DNA of 7,108 bases from DASUPK01 sp036505735. GTDB lineage: Bacteria; Actinomycetota; Thermoleophilia; Solirubrobacterales; 70-9. The number at the start of each line of letters is the position of its first letter. Position 1 is the stretch's first letter. The stretch lies in the NCBI GenBank assembly GCA_036505735.1, contig DASXSZ010000091.1, positions 1-7,108 of the forward strand. The letters run 5' to 3'. The translations under genes were made by a program, and so were the position numbers. The notes beneath the pieces were generated by a model. The model did no database searches. It had not been told where the DNA came from and worked only from the letters and a program-made list of their open reading frames with translations. Below are positions 1-5,605 of this stretch, piece by piece.

Positions 1-32
1 GAGTCGAACCGCCGACACCACGATTTTCAGTC
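1..32 (-). other. 3' half of a tRNA-Phe(GAA) gene, probable att-site remnant
   Basis: Read on the minus strand, this stretch gives an anticodon loop CTGAAAA (anticodon GAA, phenylalanine), the 3' strand of the anticodon stem (TCGTG), a variable region, and the T-arm start GGCGG with T-loop TTCGACT. The window edge cuts off the end of the T-stem and the acceptor stem. On the 5' side the tRNA stops: the bases before the loop read CCTTGA, which pairs poorly with TCGTGG, where an intact stem would need about CACGA. No D-arm (AGCTCAG-like) follows in the next 60 bases. A tRNA 3' half starting at the anticodon loop is the classic duplicate left when an integrative element enters a tRNA gene. It could also be a relic or an assembly junction. 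Confidence 0.6.
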
Positions 33-199
33 AAGGAAATGGAAGCCATGATTTGTCCGTGGTTGCAGGGACTTTCGTGATCTGGTCCGCTTCGGAGTTG
101 CCGTTGGTTTCCAGCGGTTCCGGGTGGGTTTGGGTCACGAGGGCCGGTTCATGACCCGATAAACCTCGCGCCGCCTTCACACGGGATGCAGCGCGTCAC
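33..199. other. Non-coding, lower-GC spacer with helically phased GGTT repeats
   Basis: No credible gene lies between the tRNA fragment and the end of the hydrolase gene. Hand counts give about 52% G+C for 1-60, 58% for 61-120 and 65% for 121-180, below the flanking genes. GGTT occurs on the plus strand at 61, 106, 116, 127 and 146; the copies at 106, 116 and 127 (GGTTTCC, GGTTCCG, GGTTTGG) are 10 and 11 nt apart, about one helical turn. A hairpin is listed separately. Next to a tRNA fragment this could be the end of an integrated element, but nothing here encodes a recombinase. Confidence 0.4.
127..165 (-). terminator. Bulged hairpin downstream of the hydrolase gene, possible terminator
   Basis: GGTTT plus GGGTCA (127-137) can pair with TGACCC (152-157) plus AAACC (161-165), giving 11 base pairs interrupted by a 3-nt bulge (GAT, 158-160) around a 14-nt loop. 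It lies about 35 nt past the hydrolase stop codon in the direction of transcription. No T-tract follows on the minus strand, so it is not a canonical intrinsic terminator, although U-less hairpins are common after actinobacterial genes. It could instead be a protein-binding site related to the adjacent tRNA fragment. Confidence 0.35.
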
Positions 200-1027
200 C
201 TAGCGCACGGGGGTGGTTACTGCCGGCCGCGCGAGAGCGGCCGCGATCGCGACATACGCCTCCGGATTGAGCGCCAGTCCGACGTGCGTGCCCCTGACCT
301 CGACGTTGTCGGCGTAAGGGACGACGCAGGAGCGCCAGCGGACTACCCCGTCGGACTTCGAGTAGACGCTCGTCAGCCGAACGCTGTCCGGGAAGGGCGC
401 CGCGTACTCCTGGGCGAACGAACATAGGCAGTCCTCGGCCAGGCAGCCGTTCTGCCTGCGCTCGGGCGTGCGCCTGTGCCAGGCCCGGACGAGGGCGACC
501 GCCGCGGCGGTCGGAGCGCTCACGTCCATCTGCCTGCTGAGACCGCCGCCGAGGCCGACCACGTGCGAGACGAGCTCCGGCCGTCGCGCGGCGAGGACCT
601 TGGCCTGGTGCGCGCCGCGGCTGTGGCCGATCACCGCGACCCGCCTGCCGGTCTCCTCCGCCAGCGCCTCGGCGCGAGTCTCGAGGCGGTCCATGATCTC
701 CCGGGAGCAGCCGCTGTTGGTGAGCAGTCCGATCCGGGCCGGGCGATAGCCGATCCTCCGCAACCAGAGGGCCACCGGCGCGAGGGTGTAGTCGCCGGCG
801 AGGAACCCCGGCAGCAGAAGCACCGAACGGCCGTCGCCCCTCGCAACACCCTGTCCGCGAAGGACAGGATGGACGAGCAGGCGGGCGGCGTCGAGCTGCC
901 AGCGCAGCTCGCCGAGGTGGTTTCCCCACCAGCGCGGCTCGTCGCCCTCGGGTTTCGGCGCTGCGGTATTCACGTCCACAGGCAGTATCGAGGTCCGGGC
1001 GGCGCGGCCGTTGTGTTCGCCACACAA
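200..1027 (-). CDS. Alpha/beta-fold serine hydrolase (esterase/lipase-like)
   Basis: Predicted cytoplasmic alpha/beta hydrolase of 275 residues, probably an esterase or lipase; the substrate is unknown. The sequence shows a strand followed by PGF (residues 73-75, oxyanion-hole region), the nucleophile elbow GHSRG (134-138, Ser136), the acid loop SKSDGVV (Asp226) and the catalytic histidine in GTHVG (His248), so the triad is complete and correctly ordered. Cysteines at 107, 195, 200, 202 and 234 sit in NSGC, GCLAEDCLC and RWRSC contexts; similar cysteines are a feature, as I recall, of a family of actinobacterial hydrolases. No signal peptide is seen. The longest frame starts at a TTG (1025-1027) with only a weak purine-rich stretch upstream. 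GTG codons at residues 17 and 19 are alternatives, and the conserved domain begins near residue 30, so the start is uncertain. The gene is divergent from the small membrane-protein gene. A link to polymer or lipid turnover is suggested only by position. Confidence 0.85.
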   Translation of the reverse strand: MCGEHNGRAARTSILPVDVNTAAPKPEGDEPRWWGNHLGELRWQLDAARLLVHPVLRGQGVARGDGRSVLLLPGFLAGDYTLAPVALWLRRIGYRPARIGLLTNSGCSREIMDRLETRAEALAEETGRRVAVIGHSRGAHQAKVLAARRPELVSHVVGLGGGLSRQMDVSAPTAAAVALVRAWHRRTPERRQNGCLAEDCLCSFAQEYAAPFPDSVRLTSVYSKSDGVVRWRSCVVPYADNVEVRGTHVGLALNPEAYVAIAAALARPAVTTPVR

Positions 1028-1139
1028 GCGCCGCGGCGAAAGTTCCCCTGTCGCACCTAACGACGCGGCGGCCGCCGCCTCATACCTTGCCGCGTGCCCC
1101 GCAGAACCCGACCCGACCCAAGCGGACAGGAGAAGAGAA
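1028..1139. promoter_or_regulatory. Divergent intergenic region between hydrolase and small membrane-protein genes
   Basis: This 112-bp gap must hold the promoters for two genes pointing away from each other. It contains a perfect 14-nt GC palindrome at 1065-1078, which may be an operator or only a product of base composition. I could not find a convincing -35/-10 pair for either direction; TACCTT (1083-1088) is at best a weak -10 for the plus-strand gene. The ribosome binding site of the small gene lies at the right end. Confidence 0.4.
1128..1132 (+). promoter_or_regulatory. Ribosome binding site AGGAG for the 37-residue protein
   Basis: A full AGGAG lies 7 nt before the ATG at 1140. This selects that ATG over the upstream in-frame start near 1011, which would run back through the promoter region and into the hydrolase gene. 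Confidence 0.75.
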
Positions 1140-1253
1140 ATGCAGAACGACGCTCAGACCAAGGCCCGGGAGAAGCTCTCGCTCAGCGCCCTGATGTTCA
1201 CGATCGTGATCTCGAACATCGCGGTATTCCTCTTCATCGCCCCGTACTCGTAG
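1140..1253 (+). CDS. Small single-pass membrane protein, 37 residues
   Basis: I do not recognise the family. The product has a hydrophilic, charged N-terminus (residues 1-13, including Lys8, Arg10, Glu11 and Lys12) followed by one hydrophobic segment from about Ser16 to Ala34, rich in Ile, Val, Phe and Leu with one Asn (Asn26), and ends PYS. Basic residues before the segment suggest the N-terminus stays inside the cell (positive-inside rule). The strong Shine-Dalgarno with ideal spacing is the main evidence that the gene is real. It has its own upstream region, diverges from the hydrolase gene and converges on the pucR-like gene, overlapping its 3' end by 20 bp. It might be an accessory subunit of a membrane complex or a regulatory small protein, but nothing here fixes a role. 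Confidence 0.65.
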   Translation: MQNDAQTKAREKLSLSALMFTIVISNIAVFLFIAPYS

Positions 1254-2499
1254 CGCGCTCGGCGAGATTGATCGCGATCAGCAGCTCGAGCACGTCCGAG
1301 ACGCTGCGCAGGTCGCTACCGGTCCGCTCGGCGATCTTGTTGAGCCGGTAGTGGGCCGTGTTGACGTGGACGTGGAGCCGCTCGGATGCGGCCTTGGCGT
1401 TCAGGTCGGCCTCGACGTAAGCCATGAGGGTGCGGGCCAGCTCGCCGCCCTCGGCTAGGTCACTCTGCACGAAGTCGCGGACCCGATCGGAGATCAGGCG
1501 ACTCGCTGTCTCGCCCCCGACCATCGTCAGGTACTCGAAGGCGCTCAGCGTCAGCAGGGACACCACGCCAGCCTCTCGATCGAGCTGCTCGCGGGCGGCG
1601 CTGGCTTCGCGATAGGCAACCGGGACGCGCTCGAGCCGCGGCTGGAGCGTGCTGACGCCGATCGCGAGCGGGACGCCGCTCTCTGCCAGCTTCGCTTGGG
1701 AGGAGCCGATCGCCTCGCTGACCGCGCCGGGGTCGCGCCCGTCGCCCGAAGCGACGATGACGATCTCGTCCCCCCGAACCACCGTCAGCGGGGTGACGGC
1801 GCCGCCGGCGGCGCGCGCGATCGCGCTCGCGGCCGAGCGCAGCGCATGTTCGTCCGGCAACTCGATGCGCGAGGACCCGACGACCACGACGCATGCGCCC
1901 TCCGGGTCGAGGCCCGCCTCGCGGGCGGCGTCGAGTCGCGGGCCGGGCCCGGGAAGCCTGCCGGCGAGCAGGTCGCCGAGCAGGTCGCGTCGGACGCGCT
2001 CCCCCTGGGCCTGGAGCAGGCCCTCGACCTCGACGTAGACCTCCGCTGCGTGGGTGGAGGCGAGGTTCACGTACTGGATCACCTCCTCCACCACCGAGAG
2101 CGCGGCCTCCCGCGTCTCGTCGTCGGTGACGCCGGCCGCGAGGCCCCTCCAGATCTCGCGCTGGCCGATGCGGAACGCGTGCATGAAGTCTGCGAGCGGC
2201 ACGCCGGAGCGCGCTCGGAAGGTCGCCGCGGGCCGGACGAAGAGGAGGTCCTCGCGGGAGATCGGCCGATCCTCGGAGAGGCTGTTCATCAGCGCCTCGA
2301 AATGGAGCCGGACGTGCTCGCGAACGCTCTCCACCATCGAAGCGTCAGCCGTGCGATAGGACGGGATCTCATCGCGCATCCCGCGGATGGAGTCGTCCAG
2401 GATCTCCTCGATCCGGTCCCTGAATCCCTCGACGAGGCGCAGCGCGCCGGGCGACGCCTGAGCCGCGGGCGTGGCCGCTCTCGCTTCTGCCTGGGCCAT
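1234..2499 (-). CDS. PucR-family transcriptional regulator with RsbRD-like N-terminal domain
   Basis: Predicted cytoplasmic DNA-binding regulator of 421 residues. Residues about 22-165 resemble the RsbRD-type N-terminal domain common in actinobacterial PucR proteins, with the telltale GVPLADFMHAFRIGQREIW. Residues about 170-310 look like the degenerate GGDEF-like CdaR/PucR middle domain. Residues about 360-412 form the C-terminal PucR helix-turn-helix (YVEADLNAKAASERLHVHVN, then TAHYRLNKIAERTG). The ATG is preceded by GAGGAG only a few bases away. A -10-like TACAAT just upstream implies a very short leader. PucR-type proteins usually respond to small metabolites and act on neighbouring genes. 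This one is divergent from the acyl-CoA dehydrogenase/phaC/ligase operon across 101 bp, so regulation of that operon and of itself is the natural hypothesis. The inducing ligand cannot be told from sequence. The 3' end overlaps the convergent small gene by 20 bp. Confidence 0.9.
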   Translation of the reverse strand: MAQAEARAATPAAQASPGALRLVEGFRDRIEEILDDSIRGMRDEIPSYRTADASMVESVREHVRLHFEALMNSLSEDRPISREDLLFVRPAATFRARSGVPLADFMHAFRIGQREIWRGLAAGVTDDETREAALSVVEEVIQYVNLASTHAAEVYVEVEGLLQAQGERVRRDLLGDLLAGRLPGPGPRLDAAREAGLDPEGACVVVVGSSRIELPDEHALRSAASAIARAAGGAVTPLTVVRGDEIVIVASGDGRDPGAVSEAIGSSQAKLAESGVPLAIGVSTLQPRLERVPVAYREASAAREQLDREAGVVSLLTLSAFEYLTMVGGETASRLISDRVRDFVQSDLAEGGELARTLMAYVEADLNAKAASERLHVHVNTAHYRLNKIAERTGSDLRSVSDVLELLIAINLAERATSTGR

Positions 2500-2514
2500 C
2501 TCTCCTCGGCTCGG

Positions 2515-2520
2515 ATTGTA
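2515..2520 (-). promoter_or_regulatory. Candidate -10 element of the pucR-like gene
   Basis: On the minus strand this reads TACAAT, five of six matches to TATAAT, and ends 15 nt before the ATG. A start about 7 nt downstream would give a leader of roughly 9 nt containing the GAGGAG ribosome site. No good -35 hexamer is present at 16-19 nt spacing, so the promoter may depend on an activator. Confidence 0.4.
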
Positions 2521-2561
2521 TTCCGGTCACAAGCCGCGCCCCTCGACACTGGTGGGCGGAA
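2521..2561. promoter_or_regulatory. Spaced inverted repeat, candidate operator between divergent genes
   Basis: TTCCGGTCAC (2521-2530) and GTGGGCGGAA (2552-2561) form an imperfect inverted repeat, TTCCGnnCAC against GTGnnCGGAA, matching at 8 of 10 positions. Arm centres are 31 bp apart, close to three helical turns. The left arm touches the candidate -10 of the pucR-like gene and the right arm ends 3 bp before the candidate -35 of the dehydrogenase promoter. That placement suits a dimeric regulator controlling both directions. Binding by the PucR protein is inference. Confidence 0.4.
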
Positions 2562-2564
2562 CCC

Positions 2565-2593
2565 TTGCGGCCTCCTGGGAGCAGGCGTAGCCT
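2565..2593 (+). promoter_or_regulatory. Candidate leaderless promoter of the acyl-CoA dehydrogenase-phaC-ligase operon
   Basis: TTGCGG (2565-2570) and TAGCCT (2588-2593) are separated by 17 bp, the ideal spacing for a housekeeping sigma factor. The GTG start at 2601 begins 7 nt after the -10, so transcription would start at or next to the initiation codon. Leaderless mRNAs are common in actinobacteria. No Shine-Dalgarno lies at useful distance from that GTG, which agrees with this reading. Confidence 0.5.
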
Positions 2594-2600
2594 CGTTCGC

Positions 2601-3830
2601 GTGACCGGCTTCTCGACCAGCGACACCAGGGAAGCCGAGCGCACGGCGCCCACCGATCTCGGCAAGGCCCTGGGCACGGACTACTTCCTGCTCCGTGAGG
2701 ACCTGACGGAATCGGAGCTCGACTACCTGACGAGGACCCGCGAGTTCGTCGAGAACGAGGTCCTCCCGGTGATCAACGACTGCTGGGAGCGCGCCGAGTT
2801 CCCGCTCGATCTCTGCCGGCGGCTCGGCGAGCTCGGGCTGGTTAGCGACGGCATCCAGGGCTATGGCTGCCCCGAGATGAGCGCGCTCGCCGCCGGCCTG
2901 GTGAACATGGAGCTGAGCCGGGGCGACGGCAGCCTCGGGACCTTCCTCGGCGTCCAGGCCGGCCTCGCCATGGGTGCGATCTACATGCTCGGGTCGGAGG
3001 AGCAGAAGGAGCGCTGGCTGCCGCCGATGGCCCAGGTGGAGAAGCTCGGCGCCTTCGCGCTGACCGAGCCCGATCACGGCTCCGACTCGGTCGCCCTCGA
3101 GACGACCGCGCGCCGTGACGGCGACGAATGGGTGATCGACGGCGCGAAGCGCTGGATCGGCAACGGCTCCATCGCGGACGTCGTCGTGGTCTGGGCCCGC
3201 GACGCGGACGACGGGCAGGTCAAGGGATTCCTGGTCGAGCCGCCGTCCCCCGGCTACCAGGCGAACGTGATCGAGGGCAAGGCCTCGGTCCGCGCGATCT
3301 GGAACGCCCACATCACCCTCGACGGCGTGCGGGTCCCGGAGGAGAGCCGGCTTCCCGGCGGCCGCAGCTTCAAGGACACCGGGCGGGTGCTGGCGGGCAC
3401 CCGGCTCACCTGCGCCTACGCCGCGCTTGGCCACGCCGTCGCCGCGTACGACGCGGCGCTCACGTACACGCGTCGCCGCAAGCAGTTCGGAAAGCCGCTC
3501 GCGAGCTTCCAGCTCGTGCAGGAGAAGCTGGTCCGCATGCTGGCCGAGATCACTGCGATGCAGCTCTACTGCGTGCGGATCGGGCGGCTCACCGAGGAGG
3601 AGCGGATCTCCGACCCGATCGCCTCGCTGGCGAAGCTCAACAACACGCTGAAGGCCCGGGAGGTCGTCGCCGAGGCGCGGAACCTGCTCGGGGGCAACGG
3701 CATCCTGCTCGACAACCACGTCATGCGCCACCTGGTCGACATGGAGGCGATCTTCACCTTCGAGGGGACCGAGTCGATCCAGGTGCTGTTGGTCGGCCGG
3801 GACATCACCGGCTACAGCGCATTCGCCTAG
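2601..3830 (+). CDS. Acyl-CoA dehydrogenase, glutaryl-CoA dehydrogenase/ACX4-like subfamily
   Basis: Predicted FAD enzyme (409 residues from the GTG) that oxidises acyl-CoA to trans-2-enoyl-CoA. Visible motifs: FALTEPDHGSDS (152-163) and WIGNGS (185-190) for flavin and substrate binding, RRRKQFGKPLASFQ in the C-terminal helical domain, LLGGNGI, and FEGTESIQ carrying the catalytic base Glu388. The GYGC motif, VVVVWAR stretch and GRDITGYSAF tail resemble glutaryl-CoA dehydrogenase and plant peroxisomal ACX4. The arginine that binds the glutaryl carboxylate (human Arg94) aligns with Gly113, so a plain, probably short-chain acyl-CoA is a better guess than glutaryl-CoA. The aromatic residue before Glu388 is Phe rather than the usual Tyr. 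An in-frame TTG at 2565 would add 12 residues but coincides with the predicted -35, so I chose the GTG. It is the first gene of the operon, 34 nt before phaC. Confidence 0.92.
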   Translation: MTGFSTSDTREAERTAPTDLGKALGTDYFLLREDLTESELDYLTRTREFVENEVLPVINDCWERAEFPLDLCRRLGELGLVSDGIQGYGCPEMSALAAGLVNMELSRGDGSLGTFLGVQAGLAMGAIYMLGSEEQKERWLPPMAQVEKLGAFALTEPDHGSDSVALETTARRDGDEWVIDGAKRWIGNGSIADVVVVWARDADDGQVKGFLVEPPSPGYQANVIEGKASVRAIWNAHITLDGVRVPEESRLPGGRSFKDTGRVLAGTRLTCAYAALGHAVAAYDAALTYTRRRKQFGKPLASFQLVQEKLVRMLAEITAMQLYCVRIGRLTEEERISDPIASLAKLNNTLKAREVVAEARNLLGGNGILLDNHVMRHLVDMEAIFTFEGTESIQVLLVGRDITGYSAFA

Positions 3831-3864
3831 GCGGAGCAACCGAGGCACGAGGAGACGAGAGATC

Positions 3865-5592
3865 ATGGAAAGCGCGACGAAGAGGCAACCGAAGGCGACC
3901 GCGGCGGACGGCACCCCCGATCAGCGCGACCTGAGCGCCCCCCTCGACGTCCTGCTGACGGAGGCCACCTACAGCCCACGCCAGCGCTTCTTCGCGGCAG
4001 ACGCGACGCTCAAGCTCGGAGCTTCGTTGGTGCGGCGGCCGGGGACCGTCGCGCGCCGGGTCACCGGCCTGGCTCGGGAGCTCGGCCGGGTGGCGACGGG
4101 CAGCGCCGAGATCGCACCGCCGCGAGGCGACCGGCGCTTCGGCGATCCCGCCTGGCAGAAGAACCCCGTCTTCCACCGGCTGATGCAGGTGTACCTCGCG
4201 ACCGGCGTCGCTCTCGACGGACTGATCCGCGACGCAGACCTCGACCTGCAGACCGAGCGACGCGTCCGCTTCCCCGTCGAGAACATCCACGACGCCCTCT
4301 CGCCCACGAACTTCCCCTGGTCCAACCCCGCCGCGATCAAGAACGCAGTCGCCACCCGGGGAGCGAGCTTCGTTCGCGGCGCTGGGCAGTTCGCCTCCGA
4401 CATGCGAACGCCCCCCAGGCTGCCCTCGATGGTCGACACCTCCAAGTTCGAGGTGGGCGTCGACCTCGCCACCACGAAAGGGGCCGTGATCCAGCGTGAG
4501 GACCCCTTCGAGCTGATTCAGTACGCGCCCCAGACCGACGAGGTGCGGTCGGTGCCGCTCCTGCTCGTCCCGCCGATGATCAACAAGTACTACATCGCGG
4601 ACCTGGCACCGGGCCGGAGCCTGGTCGAGTACCTGGTCCAACAGGGACAGCAGGTCGTCGTGATCTCCTGGCGGAACCCGGAGGCCGAGCACGGCAGCTG
4701 GGGGCTCGACACCTACGCGGAGGCGATCCTCTCGGCGCTCGACACGGCGTGCGCCGTGAGCGAGTCCGAGCAGGCGCAGCTGCTTGCCTTCTGCGGCGGC
4801 GGCATCGCCGGCGCCTGCGTCGCGGGCCATCTCGCGGCGAACGGCGAGCAGGACCGGCTCGCCGGCCTGACCCTCGGGGTCTGCGTGCTCGACAACGAGC
4901 AGGCCGGCGTCCCGAGCGCCTTCGTCAACCGGGACATCGCGCGCGCCGCGCTCGCGGTCTCCGCCCGCAAGGGCTACCTCGACGGCAACGCGCTAGCCGA
5001 GCTGTTCGCCTGGCTGCGGCCCAACGACTTGATCTGGTCCTACGTGGTGAACAACTACCTGCTCGGCCAGCGGCCACCGGCCTTCGACATCCTCTTCTGG
5101 AACCAGGACACGACCCGCCTGGCGGCCGGGCTGCACCGCGACTTCATCCAGATCGCGCTCGACAACCCGCTGGTCGACCCGGGCGCGCTCGAGCTGCTCG
5201 GCACCCCGATCGACCTCGGCAAGGTCGACGTCGACAGCTACGTCGTCGCCGGGATCGCCGACCACATCACGCCGTGGGAGAACTGCCAGCGGACCACGCG
5301 GATGCTCGGCGGCGACACGCGCTTCGTGCTCTCCACCAGCGGCCACATCGCCGCGATCGTCAACCCGCCGGGCAACGAGAAAGCCAGCTACCGGGTCGCC
5401 AAGGAAGCTGACCACGCCGACCCGGAGGCCTGGCTCGCCCGCGCCGAGAAGCGGCCCGGCACCTGGTGGGAGGACTGGAACGCGTGGCTCGCGGACCGCT
5501 CCGGGCCGATGCGCCCCGCGCCCCAGCGGCTCGGCGGCCCCGGCTTCCGGTCCAAGGGCAGGGCCCCCGGCACCTATGTCCTCGCAACCTGA
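3865..5592 (+). CDS. phaC: Polyhydroxyalkanoate synthase, class I/II-like
   Basis: Polymerises (R)-3-hydroxyacyl-CoA into polyhydroxyalkanoate at the granule surface, releasing CoA. The 575-residue length fits the single-subunit classes I/II (about 560-590). The N-terminal PhaC_N region (about 85-260) includes DPAWQKNPVFHRLMQVYL. The alpha/beta hydrolase core follows: the lipase-like box AFCGGG (308-313) with nucleophile Cys310, Asp466 in GIADHITPWENC, and His494 in SGHIAAIVNPPGN. The conserved tryptophan of the FWN motif is Trp412. The tail PGTYV and the NPPGNEKA stretch recall pseudomonad class II enzymes. The first box position is Ala308 where Gly is usual (G-x-C-x-G-G). AGGAG at 3850-3854 precedes the ATG by 10 nt. 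No PhaE or PhaR partner is present. Flanking dehydrogenase and ligase genes suggest monomers derived from fatty acids; polymer composition is not deducible from sequence alone. Confidence 0.93.
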   Translation: MESATKRQPKATAADGTPDQRDLSAPLDVLLTEATYSPRQRFFAADATLKLGASLVRRPGTVARRVTGLARELGRVATGSAEIAPPRGDRRFGDPAWQKNPVFHRLMQVYLATGVALDGLIRDADLDLQTERRVRFPVENIHDALSPTNFPWSNPAAIKNAVATRGASFVRGAGQFASDMRTPPRLPSMVDTSKFEVGVDLATTKGAVIQREDPFELIQYAPQTDEVRSVPLLLVPPMINKYYIADLAPGRSLVEYLVQQGQQVVVISWRNPEAEHGSWGLDTYAEAILSALDTACAVSESEQAQLLAFCGGGIAGACVAGHLAANGEQDRLAGLTLGVCVLDNEQAGVPSAFVNRDIARAALAVSARKGYLDGNALAELFAWLRPNDLIWSYVVNNYLLGQRPPAFDILFWNQDTTRLAAGLHRDFIQIALDNPLVDPGALELLGTPIDLGKVDVDSYVVAGIADHITPWENCQRTTRMLGGDTRFVLSTSGHIAAIVNPPGNEKASYRVAKEADHADPEAWLARAEKRPGTWWEDWNAWLADRSGPMRPAPQRLGGPGFRSKGRAPGTYVLAT

Positions 5593-5593
5593 T

Positions 5594-5598
5594 GGAGG
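5594..5598 (+). promoter_or_regulatory. Ribosome binding site GGAGG that fixes the ligase start
   Basis: GGAGG begins right after the phaC stop codon and sits 7 nt before the ATG at 5606. It favours that start over the in-frame ATG at 5576, which lies inside phaC and has no Shine-Dalgarno. The 13-nt gap between genes allows translational coupling. Confidence 0.75.
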
Positions 5599-5605
5599 CC
5601 CACCG

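Noticed and set aside
1..90. A complete tRNA-Phe gene at the left edge
   Set aside because: No D-arm, no 5' acceptor strand and a mismatched 5' anticodon stem to the right of position 32, so only the 3' half can be supported.
476..1060. Plus-strand open frame of 194 codons opposite the hydrolase gene
   Set aside because: The minus-strand frame has a full catalytic triad; this frame has no motif and no Shine-Dalgarno.
1065..1078. Perfect 14-nt GC-only palindrome in the hydrolase/small-gene intergenic region
   Set aside because: It is built only from GCGGC-type triplets common at this base composition, so I do not call it an operator without conservation data.
1696..2604. Plus-strand open frame of 302 codons opposite the pucR-like gene
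   Set aside because: The minus strand encodes a regulator with three recognisable domains; the plus frame is compositional shadow and would cover the divergent promoter region.
2289..3914. Minus-strand open frame of 541 codons opposite the dehydrogenase gene
   Set aside because: It is rich in Arg, Gly, Asp and Val with no recognisable motif and mirrors the codon structure of a well-supported gene; at this GC content antisense frames stay open by chance.
3805..4830. Minus-strand open frame of 341 codons opposite phaC
   Set aside because: No domain or motif, no ribosome site, and it lies entirely against confident dehydrogenase and phaC coding sequence.
5576..5578. Upstream ATG as the ligase start, overlapping phaC by 17 nt
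   Set aside because: It lacks a ribosome site and adds ten residues not expected in the family; the ATG at 5606 has GGAGG at ideal distance.
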